64,000 nt of DNA from Phlegmacium glaucopus (lineage: Eukaryota > Basidiomycota > Agaricomycetes > Agaricales > Cortinariaceae). Below are positions 48,258 to 59,231 of this stretch, in pieces (position 1 is the first letter of the stretch; every line of letters starts with the position of its first letter). The notes under the pieces were generated by a model. That model did not search any database. It saw only the letters and a list, made by a program, of their open reading frames with translations, and was not told the DNA's origin. The stretch spans positions 461,676 to 525,675 of the forward strand of contig MU130553.1 in the NCBI GenBank assembly GCA_015039465.1. The letters run 5' to 3'. The translations under genes and the position numbers were made by a program.

Positions 48258-49220
48258 AATTTATAAGTCGACTTTAAATACCCATCGAAGGGATACATGT
48301 CGAAGATTGAAGGCTCGGAGGTTGGAGGCACGGAAGAGAGCAACTTCGACTTACCGTCACAAGTATGGTAACTGGGTTCGATCCACCTTACCTAGAACTC
48401 CTAAACCCAATTTCCAAAGTACCGGCACGTGTGCTTCCTGAAGTACCTACTCAACATGGCACTCGCGCAGTAGTCTACCGTACTTCAATCCGTTCAATTA
48501 ACTAAAATTGAGGACCTAATACAATCTTGCTCAGTCATTTCAGTTTCACGTCCTAAGTATGGTGGACTATACGTCGACGAGAAAAGAGTAAAAGGAGCGG
48601 GAGTTACCGGAGGGCCTAGAGGAAGGAAGCGTTGGTTTCAAGCACCTGTTCGCGACGGGCGTCTACCTTCATCAGCCGTATCCTTAGACCGAGTAGTACC
48701 TGAACATCTACCTCTAACTACTCTAGGGACTGCTATACAGCCGTAGACCGTAGTAGTGACCCAACGCTCTAACCTTCAACCTAAGACAGATCTTAGATTT
48801 TCTTATTCATCACTAATAATTGAAGTTGTTAACTCTCGTATCTTACGCGGTATGAACACTATATTTGTCGGCCGCGACGAGTTAAAAGTATTCGAGTCCA
48901 ACGAAACACAGAAGTTATGACAACCACGGCTGTGGTAACAAAACTCGCAGTTTGAGCAACAGACTCGGACCACGACCCTTAAACATTTTTGCTCCTAGAA
49001 GCCTCATTCTCCGAACTCCGGACCTTCTGATCTCTCTCCCACGAGTCTACACTCTACTATTGTTCTCCGGTTTCGAATGGAACCGACCACCGACCACGTT
49101 CAGTAGGAGTGACTAGTTTTTCGGTTCGCTCTGTAGGAGATATCTGTAGTGCCCACTCCTTCCTTCTCAACAGTTACCCGACCCTCCCATTCCGGTCTAG
49201 CAAAGACCTCTTAGACGGTA
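48258..49220. other. Mirror-encoded gene B: complete 266-codon gene, read right to left uncomplemented
   Basis: Exons in printed coordinates are 49220-49080, 49028-48855, 48795-48565 and 48512-48258. Each is an exact multiple of three and all introns are phase 0. Intron 1 reads GTAAGC...CTCTCTCTAG and intron 2 GTATGG...CTTTTAG. Intron 3 is GTGGTATG...AATCCAG; its donor may instead be the GTATGA three bases on. The protein starts MADSPETIWPYPPSP, continues SEDPRFYKFPAPGSDNEFD, HIVRDLINLHLQVHDEPD, HLRAALVHELWLRRKEI and LTVQLIHEVLRVHGHE. It ends in REATHKFQLNI and TAA (48260-48258). It is a hydrophilic helical protein of unknown function, convergent with gene A and 26 bp from it. Confidence 0.8.
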
Positions 49221-49261
49221 TTGTAATTCTAACTAGTTATTGCTATCAAAACATTTTCGGC

Positions 49262-49286
49262 AAAAAAAAAAAAAAAAAAAAAAAAA
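49262..49286 (+). repeat. A25 homopolymer followed by AT-rich microsatellite
   Basis: 25 consecutive A, then TATATTATTATTATT. It marks the approximate right edge of the mirror-image segment. Confidence 0.9.
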
Positions 49287-50956
49287 TATATTATTATTAT
49301 TCTGTTGTGTGAGACTATTCAAATATCTGGTTCTAGCATCAGATATAAAGGGACTAAGGCTGCCTCAGGGATGCTCTCAGGTTGCCTCAGGACACTCTTA
49401 GGTTGCCCCAGGACATACCCAGGACATACCCAAAACACCCTCTGAGTTTTCAAAAAAAAAGACATTGGAATACTACCTTCTTAGAGCACTCTTGGAGCTC
49501 TAAGGCTCTAAGAGCTCTGGGGGTGTCTTAGAGTATTTTAGAGTGTCCTTAGACTGTCCTAGGGCAAAAGTGTTTTTCCTGATCTAGTAGTCCTGGAAGG
49601 ACAGGCAATTCTCTTCTTTGACTTACTATTTTCTGGAAAGTGATCCTTCAGTAGTGTGTGAACATTGGAATGGTTTTTCAGTCCTTTTGAGCATGAAATA
49701 ATGCCTCAGAAGTAAAGCTGCGAACTGCCAAACCGACAGTCCCAAAAAGGGGAGGCTGAGCATGTGACGAGCACAAAGTGAGCCAGCCGGGATGCCACCT
49801 GCTCTCCCTCGCTCTCTTCGCGGGCCCAACTCGGGGGTCCATCGACACCCTGCACCCTGCACCCTTCCCATCTGCCAAACCGCCTGCAGGACCCTGCAAG
49901 CAACCCACGAGCCAGCACCTACCTATACGAGCCACCCAGGACTCGGATCCGAACAACGCCAACCGCCGCTAGTATCAAACGCTGCGTTATCGGAAAGATG
50001 GGTGCTGGCACGCAATCTGTTCAGCATTCCCAGCCCCTCACATGCCCAGCCCCTCACGGACTTCAACTAGACAAAAATCTGAATTGAACAAACTCACCCA
50101 GGCGGCGCTGATATGATTGAGTTTTGCTTTGCTTTATTTGGTAATCAAAGGATTACTATTTTAGGAATTGTCTACAACAAATCCAGAAACCAGTAACTTT
50201 AATGACCAACAAACTCTGTTTTTGTGCAAGTTGGGGTTTCCTTGAAAGTATAACCAGTATACTCTTGAATAAAACAACAATACACTTTTAAAGTCCAAAT
50301 GTTCTAGACTATGATTCAAGTTTAAAGTCCAAATTTCTCTAGACTATGATTCTGATAACAAGTTTATAGTCCAATTTCTTAGACTATTATATAGTGCTTT
50401 TTGATAGAACAAAGGCAAGTCCCTATAGGATTTAATATCCTTTGTCTATATGATAACCAATTTTGGTAGTACAAAGACAAGCCCCTTTAGGGTTTAATAT
50501 TCTTTGACTATCCACAACAAATGATTTAAAGTCCCTGAGGCAGACTGTGAGACAGCTTTATAGTACAAGGATTTCTCCTCAGACTCTGACAAAGGATTTA
50601 ATATCCTTGCTTCCAAGACAAGTCCCTAAAGGATTTAATATTCTTGGTTTACACAGAACAAAGGTAAGCCCCTTTAGGATTTAATACCCTTTGAACTGAG
50701 TGAAGCAAAGCAAGTCCACTTGTAATTCCAATTCTAACTTGTGCCAATTCAGAGCGCTGAAACTTGGGAAAGAAAGGAAGAGTGCAAATTCACTAATTTT
50801 ACTGGTGCTTTCTAGCTACTTTTATACATAAATGAGAAACAAAATTAGGTAAGAGTCTGTGATGTCATGTCTATGTTTTATGATTACTGATGCTATTTTA
50901 TGATGTCATGTTTTGTTTTATGATGTCATGTCTTGTTTTTGGATGATAAATCCTTG
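49287..50956. repeat. Non-coding repeat-rich region
   Basis: Bases 49340-49570 carry short degenerate repeats (GCCTCAGGA, CCCAGGACATA, TCTTAGAGT). Bases 49740-50080 are GC-rich with overlapping ORFs on both strands and no recognisable protein. Bases 50290-50710 hold several degenerate copies of a 40-55 bp unit built on CAAGTCCCTATAGGATTTAA followed by TATCCTTTG, and copies of AAAGTCCAAATTTCTCTAGA. This could be the regulatory part of an LTR or another element. Confidence 0.55.
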
Positions 50957-51215
50957 TTTTATGATGTCATGTCTTGTTTCTAGATGACTGATCATTGTTT
51001 TATGATGTCATGTCTTGTTTCTAGATGACTGATCATTGTTTTATGATGTCATGTCTTGTTTCTAGATGACTGATCATTGTTTTATGATGTCATGTCTTGT
51101 TTCTAGATGACTGATCATTGTTTTATGATGTCATGTCTTGTTTCTAGATGACTGATCATTGTTTTATGATGTCATGTCTTGTTTCTAGATGACTGATCAT
51201 TGTTTTATGATGTCA
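50957..51215. repeat. 41-bp minisatellite
   Basis: Six near-identical copies of a 41-bp unit (starting TTTTATGATGTCATGTCTTG, ending ATGACTGATCATTG) start at 50957, 50998, 51039, 51080, 51121 and 51162. Partial degenerate copies lie at both sides from about 50860. Confidence 0.95.
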
Positions 51216-51224
51216 TATGTTTCA

Positions 51225-51350
51225 TAATGTCACAAAATGTGACAAAATGTTACAAAAATGTTACAAATGTCACGAAATGTCACATGATGTCACATGGTAT
51301 CACATGGTATCACATGATGTCACATGATATCACATGATATCACATGCTTC
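51225..51350. repeat. Short tandem array of ATCACATGRT-like units
   Basis: Continues from the minisatellite as degenerate 10-12 bp units (GTCACAAAAT, GTTACAAAAAT, then ATCACATGGT/ATCACATGAT). Confidence 0.85.
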
Positions 51351-54087
51351 ATTATTAGGACCTTTTATTGATATTTGATTTACTGATGTTATCCTTAGGA
51401 CTTGTATAACAACTAGCGGTCGACTTCGTCGACTGAAACCTTGCTGAGGTACTAAGCGAATTCGATACAATCGATTTTACGCATAAGCAGACTAGGTTGA
51501 AAATAAAATAGAATAAAATAAAGTGATGACATCGTCAAACACTACATAAGAAAATACTATTTGTTTTCTTTTTCTTTTTCTTTGAAGGTTTTTCGGCGAT
51601 GGTGGTCTCGCCGTCAGTTGCGGTAACCTCTTCGTCTTCATGTATTGCCCTTTTTTCCCATCTGCCTTCGAACAGACTTGCTCCCGTTGAGAGGGATCAT
51701 GCATAAGTTGATAGTTCGCCTGACTCGTTTTGGTATTTAAACAGCCTACATTGGATGCGGTTGCGACTGCTGTTAAACTTAAAATCAGAAACGCAATCCG
51801 AGGGTTGCATTACCTGGGTGGAATGCATTGACGGCACTCATTTGATCTTTTTTTTTGCTGGGTGATTGGGGAAGGAAGGTTGGTCCCTTTAGCAAGGGGA
51901 CGGACGGTCAGCTGTGCGCTCAAGGATCTTGATTTGAGTAGAAATAGTGGTAAAGGTGTTGCTGGTGATCGCATTCGTCCTCTTGTCCCTCATAGCGTTA
52001 GGGTAGTGTCTTAATTCAAAATAGACGAGAACTAACGAGCCTCTGAGGGAGACCCCGAGATCATGGACATTAATGAACTTGCGGTTAGTATCGAAAGCGG
52101 GTAATTAGATATGATGTTGTCAAAGCGCATGACCACACATGCTGGCATGTGTTTAGCTGTCTTCATGAATTTGTGAATACACGGGCAGTTACTTGAAAAG
52201 CTTGCTTTTTTTGCTGCGGCCACATATAGATCGAGTGCCCTATTTAGGGGACAACCCCCTGGGGTCTGTAGGAAATTGAAGAGGAATGCTGGAAAGGAGA
52301 TGGTGGGCGGCGTCTCATTATATACCTATTGGGCGGGAAATGGGATGTTGAACACGAGCTTTGCAACAATGAAAGGAAAGCCACGGTTACGTGGGCATGG
52401 GAATCAATCCAGAAGCGCACACGTGCCCGCACGTGGTCGTCGATGATGACATTTGCGTCAATATATGAAGATTTCATAAAGCAACTGGAGGATTTTGGGG
52501 GTGTGAGTATGTTTTAAGGCCACAACCTTCATTTTGGGTTGTAAGAACATATACAATGAGGGGGGATTGTACCGTAAACCAAGAAAACAAACAAGTACAA
52601 AGGGTGTTTCAACATTTCGGAAGCTTTTGTGAGTTTCGACCAGGAAGAAAAAGTGGAGTGTTTATTTGTATTGATTCATGAGAACGTGACACAACAAATG
52701 TTGACTTTAGACCCAGGAGAGACCTTGCTTTACAGCAAGGTGATCCTTCATAGTTGTAGACTTTGATAGTTACTTTAGATTGCAAGTAGTTCATTTGACC
52801 ATTATGGATTTTGTATGGTTAGAGTCTGAACTTTTTGTAGTGTTATTTAACAGTATGATAAATAGATCAATTCAGATCATAGTTATCTGCTGCTTTAACA
52901 TTTATTACTATGCAATTTCCAGTTTAATCAACAAGTGTAGTCAACACTTTTGACCCTTACAATATCAATTTGTAGATTAATTCATGGTTGGGTTATTGAT
53001 CTTGTTGATTCAATTGAAGAATAATATTATGAAAAATTGAATAATCCATAGGTATTCAACTTTCAGTCCTATCAGCGCCAGCCTCGATATTGCTTGGCTT
53101 CCTTCTTTAGTAGTGGAAGAGCTTGTGCCGATGCACAAGTAACATCCTGGTGAGTCCTGCTTGCCCTGATTGATTGGATCATGGATGACCTGAGGTAGGA
53201 CACCGTTTGAACTCGGGGAGAGATAGACAAAGACTGAGAGGAAGGGGAAGGAACAAAGATGGTGGGTGGAAAATCGGTCTGTTTCTTATTTTATTCAGTT
53301 GATGAAGGCTCTTGCTTAATCTCCCTCAATTTATTGTTCTTTTTTGACAGGGAACAATTATCTCGTATTCGGGTGAGTTTTACGTCTACACACCACAGGT
53401 TGCAGTACGAACAAATTCATTATTAAATGAGCCAGGTAAGCACATAACCCATCCGCGTGCAGATCTGGACTGAGGACAGTCCCATGCCTTTGGATACAGG
53501 GTATGCCATCAAACTGCGAAGCCAGAGCGAGGTTGCAAACTGACGGTTGCAAGGTGATTTCTTTCACAACCTGACCATTTTTTTGCTGATAATAAACAGT
53601 CTTTTCTGTGATAAGGGACAGTCCTCCTTTATCAGCAACAGTCGTCCAAGATCATCAACCGTTCTCGCAGACCAGCCCCCATCCCAGACCCTTACGTCTC
53701 GTCTCATAAACACATGTGGCACCTCGCCCTTTCTTTCTCATCCCACCCCCACCACCCCTCCTTCAATACTGGCGCTCCAAAGCTGCACTCACAGACCATA
53801 CCCATCCCATGCCCTTACATCTCATCTCATAAACATGTGCGGCAACTTGGCCTTTCTTTCTTGGCAATTCCACCACCACCACCACCACCACCACCACCCA
53901 TCCCTCCTTTGGTACTGGTGCCCCAAAGCGACTGCCCTGTGCCTCCCACTATGCTAGTTTACGGTGTGTAAATTGCATAGCACCATTTCTAAGTAAGTCT
54001 TACATATTCTTCGGGTAAGCGCAAGGTAGCTGACAGGAACTTTTTAGCATAAAAGCTTCCCCGTCATCTCCAGCCACCACTATCACC
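51351..54087. other. Spacer with possible Harbinger-type transposase trace
   Basis: At 51815-51856 (+) the reading WVECIDGTHLI resembles the block around the second catalytic Asp of PIF/Harbinger DDE transposases, but it stops soon after and neighbouring frames are broken. Bases 53660-53970 are Pro/His-rich low complexity including a (CAC)n run. A 62-codon ORF at 52329-52517 is unrecognised. Confidence 0.35.
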
Positions 54088-56082
54088 ATGTCTTCCTCAT
54101 CCCATAACCTCCAAGGCAAAGAGTTCTCTGGCCTCCTAGGTGTGCTCACAGCTGCTGAGGCAGCCAGAGATCATCCCAACGTGTTGGCTGATATAGAGGG
54201 AGAGCAAGAAACCATGCCAGCCCACGCCAAGGTGGACGACAATGGCAATGACAGCCTCAGTGATCAGGAACATGCCATTGGCCAGCTGCCTGCACAGTGG
54301 AAGGAGACAATGGCCCAAGCAGCAAAGGGTGTGACGGACAACACTCATCGCAAGTATCTCCGGTATGTCATGTCCTTCATGGACTCTTGCATATTCATGG
54401 CTATAACCTTGGTTTCCAGTCTCTCAGAGGCCTGCGCCTCCTTTCTCATCGCCAAGAAGCATATCACCAAGCAGGAACAGTTCCTTTCATGCATGCCACT
54501 GCCCTCTTCGGATGAAATGATGACTGCCTGGATTATGGACTCGTAAGTTCTTCTTTCTTGTACTCAAAGTTTAGCCTCATCCCTTTCACAGCTGTGACAC
54601 GATCAGCCTCGATGGAAAACCACCCACCACCCCCCACAGCTCCTACACCCATGCTCAGAAAATGCAAGCGAGCATGACCCATGTATTCGGGCGTGTCCTT
54701 GGCATTGGATCCCAGCCATGGAAGCAAACAACCTCATCAGATGGTGAAGTGCGTGTAGAAGGGAACCCATCAATATCCGAGAAGGTATCAACTTACATGG
54801 TTAGCCTCCGCCGTCGCAAGGTGAGTTATGATAATTTTATTTAGGAGGATCTCTTGCTTATATCCGTCATGACTCATGTCAGGTTCAAGCAGGCGAGACT
54901 ACGACAAGCGCTCGTGCTGTAACTCCTGTAAGTGTTACTGGATGACCTTATTTACCTATGGTGCTAACATTGGTCAGGAAATCATGGAGGCGCTTTATGA
55001 CTTCAACCACCAGCTTGCGAGGTGGGACATCAACAAAGGCATGACCTCGACACGTCAAGACGGACCTGATATTCACCGGTGGGGGAGTCCAATGCATCGA
55101 CAAGCTGTCCAGGCCATTTACACGATCGCATTGTTGAATTTAGGCCAATAACAGGTAATAATGTCGAGAGCGACAATAGAATGGAGGCTTAGGACGGTTG
55201 GTGTTAACCAGATAAGACACTAGTTATTCGACTAAAGAACTACTCTAATTGTAACTAGTATTTATACAAGTACAGGAATGATAACAAAAATAGTATTCTT
55301 ATCTTTGACCTCTGGCATAATGTTCTCTTTATCAGCTTATCTACCCGGAGTGAACTCGACACTTCCAACACACATTCCTATGTATGCTCCGCATTGATGA
55401 AGTCTTGAAGATTCAAATGTATCACATCGAGTTCAAGCCTGGCAAAAAAATCATCCTTAGCCTTCCGTTTCGTAAGACTCATCAGTTTGGTGGTGAGCTG
55501 CCAGTCTCTCCCTCCTCCTTCTCTTATCTGCCACTGAAGCTCATTGAAGACATCAAGCCTTTTGTTCTCCACATGCTTCTGGAGGAGGAGGCCTACCTCT
55601 GTCCTGTTTGTGCCCTCGCTGACTGGATCTCTGCCTCTAGTATCACCTCTGGCTACATCTTTCAGAGGATGGCCGCTGGTGACCGCCCTGTTGCCAACAA
55701 TACACCAATGGTAAGTTTACTCCCATATTAAATTTTTTTAAAGATTTTAACCAAGCTTGTTTACAACCACTACAGACATCTGAACAATTGCTCGAAATGT
55801 TCCACAACAACCTGGTTGACATTGGCATCGACCCTTCTCCCTATGGCACCCATTCCTTCCGTCGTGGTGGGTGTCAGTACTTTGCCTCAATCTGACGATG
55901 GAAGCTCCGACGTATTTGTGACTGGGGTGGGTGGAGCACGGGATTTTCAAGTTTGACCATTGTAAAGTATTTGATATCTTGGAATGACGAGCCTGAGGAG
56001 AGTCGGGACAATTTTTTAAACCCTGAACAAGCCCTGAGTGTACTCTGTCCTCATTGCGGCAGGTCTTGCCCCTGCGCATAGG
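54088..56082 (+). pseudogene. Crypton-like tyrosine recombinase gene, interrupted by a solo LTR
   Basis: Exons from MSSSSHNLQGKEFSGLL join through GTATGT...TTCCAG, GTAAGT...CACAG and GTGAGT...GTCAG introns to the N-terminal DNA-binding-like part (SISEKVSTYMVSLRRRK, EIMEALYDFNHQLARW). The catalytic part follows: AIYTIA | LCMLRIDEVLKIQMYHIEF, YLCPVCALADWI, then YGTHSFRRGGCQYFAS with the HxxR of tyrosine recombinases, and ICDWGGWSTGF with IVKYLISW. The tail CPHCGRSCPCA ends at 56082. Two lesions are visible: a 239-bp solo LTR inside the AIYTIA/LCMLRID exon, and an in-frame TGA at 55893-55895 just after CQYFASI. Such genes mobilise DNA by site-specific recombination; this copy cannot make a full protein. 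Confidence 0.85.
55132..55370. mobile_element. Solo LTR, 239 bp
   Basis: Begins TGTTGAATTT and ends CTTCCAACA (TG...CA with TGTTG/CAACA ends). Flanked by CGCAT (55127-55131) and CACAT (55371-55375), a 5-bp target duplication with one mismatch. Removing the insert plus one target copy restores the recombinase reading ATIA-F-LCMLRID in frame, which fixes the borders. Confidence 0.88.
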
Positions 56083-56251
56083 TAGTTCATCATCATCAGC
56101 TTAGATGTAGTAGTTTTATTAGCTTGGTTCTATTTCCTTACTTTGTAGATTGACCCATTTATGTGTACCTCCAAAGACGAGTACATTAATATTATAGTAT
56201 TACGATGTAGAATTTATAGGAAAGGAAAGTAATCAAGTATTCTAAGTACCT

Positions 56252-58177
56252 TCAGTCAGAGTCAAGGTCCATATCCGACTCAGCGAAATCAGCAATGGCT
56301 GTGGGCGGCAGATTCTGCTTCTGCTTAGCTAGCTCTTGTCGGAACTGCTTCGCAATCTCACAATCCTTTGTCTTCACGAAGAGCACACCACTTTTTTTAT
56401 AAAAAAACACGTTCTTGAACTCCTCACCATAGTGTGCCCTCGCACAATCTGCCCATTTCCTATCCTCCTCCTTCTGAAGTTGGCTGAGACGGTCGACAAT
56501 TGAGGTATATGAGAACTTGTGGCCAGAGGCATCCGAAAACTCTTTCCAAAACTCTTCTTCAGAGCTCTGACGCCATTGCTTCACAATAGACTAGGAGGAT
56601 AGTAGCCAGTAATCAGAAACAACATACTCAACTTGTCTTTAATATAAGCTCGCTTACCTTCCATTCACACCAGCTTCCCTTGGCTCGCTTCCAATGACCT
56701 TGTTTCCAGGATCCTCCAGATTTTGACCGAGCATAGACCTCCTTCCAATATACGATGGGGGACACCTTTGATCACAAGCACTGAATGCCCGTCCCAGTAT
56801 TCGGAGGTGTCATCCCACATTCTGTTGAGCTGTGGAAGGTCATTTGCAAATGAAATGGCAGGTGGTGGGCCGACATTGTCTGCCGTAAATTCCACATGCC
56901 GTGTCCCATCCCCGAGAATGATGGTCCAACTCCTCAACTTCAGTTTTCCACCAGTAGAAGGCACTGGCACTGGCACCGGATTTGGATTTGGATTTGAAGC
57001 AGGGGCAGTAGGAGAGCTGGTGCCAAGTGGGGTTGGGGCCAGCAATGTGAAGGTGGAAGGGATGGAAGGGGGAGCAAGCGACGGTGTGATGCCACCAATT
57101 GATGACATGATTGACAACGAGGTTGCTATCTGATCTAGCCACACATTCGTGTAGTCAAGAAGGTTTGTTGGGTTCGTCGTCGAAAAGGTGACCTGCTCAC
57201 AGAATATCCAATCGTCGGAAATCTGGAGGAGAGGGGCACAATAAGACAAGGACTTACCTGATGGGGTGCAGCCACAACCCTCCATAATCGAGCCTTCCCA
57301 GCCTCAAGACAATCCTCCTTGCTGAGGTAGGGGTGTGCGGTCAAGATTGCTCTGGCCTTTGAGATGCAGACCGGTCACTATAAGGATGATAAAAAAAAGA
57401 TCTAATTGCAATAAAAACTCACCCATCCAAGGATAGCTTCAGACTGAGTGCGTGTAGTGGTCGCCTCCTGGGTTGGTAGATGGTTTGGAAGGTGGGGAAC
57501 GAGTTCGTTCAGCCTCGATGCAGAGTTGAAGATCTCCTCGGCGCGTCGAGCTGATTGCTTCACTGACTTTATTTTTGCAACTTTTCCGGTCTCTGGACCA
57601 TGATGCATGCGACGAGGGGCTGGAACGAGCCTGTTAAAAATGAAAGGACCCAACATTCAATGAATAAGTACAGAGAGAGGTTGATAGATAGTTATTCACT
57701 TACCTCTGCCATTCCTCTCGGTTGGAGCTGAAGGCTCGCTTGCGAGCCTTCAGTTCGTCCTTGTTCCCAGAGATGCCCAGCCCAAATCCACGGCATAGGT
57801 CCTGCAATCCAGGTTTCTTGGGTTTATCGCTGCCCGGCCCCAAGAGGTGAAGGCAATCAGAACAAAATAGAAGAGGCTGAGGCACGAAAGGAGACGACCC
57901 ACATGTTGAAAAATCTTGTCGCCATCTTTCCATCCACCATTCCACCAGGGAACGGAAGCCCACTGTTGTTGTCTGCAGTGCTGGGGTCAATGTCCATGAT
58001 GAGTGGCAAGAGGTGGTGGCGTCGATTGACAAGGCAGCAGAGCAAGAGGAGCACAACAACGAGGGCAGCTGCTGCCAGCACAGTGGCTGCGGCATTTCCC
58101 CTATTTGGGAAGCCAAACAGGCCCCCGATCGTGTTGAGCAGCGACAGCAGGCCGCCTGGGGGCCAGAGGTGCTCCAT
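56252..58177 (-). pseudogene. SAP-domain protein gene next to the recombinase, frameshifted
   Basis: Minus-strand exons carry a SAP-like segment (LQDLCRGFGLGISGNKDELK, near 57790), PAPRRMHHGPETGKV with QSARRAEEI, AHPYLSKEDCLEAGKARL, and a Ser/Pro-rich linker. Then come KLRSWTIILGDGTRHVEF and WDDTSEYWDGHSVLVIKGVP, and the last exon RWQRSSEEEFWKEFSDASG-like to 56252. I recall proteins of this layout beside tyrosine-recombinase genes in Agaricomycetes; a role in that element is inference. After VIKGVP (about 56765) the natural continuation IVYWKEVYARSKSGGSWK lies in another frame, consistent with one extra C in a CCCCC run. The start at 58177 is uncertain because the first exon begins with an unusual hydrophobic stretch. 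Confidence 0.6.
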
Positions 58178-59231
58178 ATTTTTGACTGATCTGGAGGTGA
58201 GACCTCGTTAGCGCTCACGGAACGAGGCAATTGGCAGTGGGAGGCGAAGCCTTCTGAACCAAACAAAGGCACGGCATGGCACGGGGCTGGCAACAGTCCT
58301 TTCCTGGCTTGCCATCATTTGGCGTGGGACAAGCCGCCACGTGACCTCCCCGACCGCCCATTGATAGGATCCATATAACCTCTAGGTTCATAAACTGGTT
58401 ATTTTTGTGATTTAACAACTTCGCAGTATACGCAGATGCCTCGTGGGTACCAACCTCATTCACACTCTCACTCGCGGTTCTCGCATATCCTTCGCACCTC
58501 ACATAACATGATATAGTACTCACATAACCTTCGCACATCACTTCTACAACCTTCATGACTATCCAAAGCACCCTAATTCCTCTTCGCACTTCATATTTCG
58601 ACATATCTTCAGTTCCCTCAGTCAATATTGGACTTAACCATTTGATTCCTTCACAACCACACCTTCACACAGCCACTCTCTAATCTCGCGGTCTTTCACG
58701 GTTTCACATATGCATTCCTTACCTCTCCGAGCATCCTTTTCATTGGTATTATCATGGTCCGTGTTGTTTTGCATGTACTTTCTTTCATCTTTCCATATAT
58801 ATAGTTTTACCATTCTTTCGAAACAGGAGGTCATTCAACTGACCTCCTTACTCATCACCTTTATTTTTACTTTATCTCCTATCCCTTCAATTACCAAACT
58901 ACTGGACCCATGTGACTTTGCATTAGCTCAAATTTTACATTACTGTTTCACATATCCGCACCTGGTTAGTATTTATTACTCTTGTATTAAGTACCTATAG
59001 CAAGTAGGAGGCCAGGGAAACAAGAGACGGCCAGAGTTTTGATCCCATAAACTTTGCAGCAACGTTCTAAGTCAATAGTCTCATTCTTTAAGCTACTTCA
59101 CGCACTGCGTTCTCGTTCGCAAACTTCGCTATCTTCACAACCTAATTCTTCTTGCATATTTCAATACTGCGAACTTCTCTTTAAATTCTATCAAGGAAAA
59201 CTACATTAACCCCTCTGAACTATGTTACTAC
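58178..59231. other. Spacer before the gag fragment
   Basis: Contains a short perfect inverted repeat GGAGGTCA...TGACCTCC at 58827-58849. It may include the 5' LTR or leader of the Gypsy element, but I could not find a matching second LTR in the window. No gene seen. Confidence 0.4.

Larger units (their letters stand above)
47437..49261. other. Mirror-image segment (reversed without complement)
   Basis: Neither ordinary strand has an ORF above about 70 codons here. Reading the printed strand right to left without complementing gives a four-exon gene (49220 to 48258). Reading the complement left to right gives the 3' part of a convergent gene ending at 48231. Both show open frames and well-composed protein; the four-exon gene also has canonical introns. 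The left limit lies after the promoter homology shared with the 38.8-kb paralogue (to about 47436). The right limit is near the A25 run starting at 49262 but is not sharply defined. Ordinary inversion would give the reverse complement, so this looks like a strand-handling or assembly artefact unless confirmed from reads. Confidence 0.85.

Noticed and set aside
48370..48390. tRNA-like GGTTCGATCC box
   Set aside because: It falls in the mirror segment within reversed coding sequence and no cloverleaf can be drawn around it.
47437..49261. Ordinary inversion as the explanation of the odd region
   Set aside because: An inversion would make the reverse complement read as genes. Both ordinary strands are stop-rich here, and only the reversed-uncomplemented and complement-only readings are coding.
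49626..50070. Overlapping ORFs on both strands in the GC-rich patch
   Set aside because: Several frames are open at once because of base composition; no motif, intron or start context supports any of them.
50957..51215. CRISPR-like array
   Set aside because: The units are contiguous 41-bp tandem repeats without distinct spacers, in a eukaryotic genome.
53547..53971. Pro/His-rich ORFs
   Set aside because: Low-complexity (CAC)n and CCA-rich sequence without family features.
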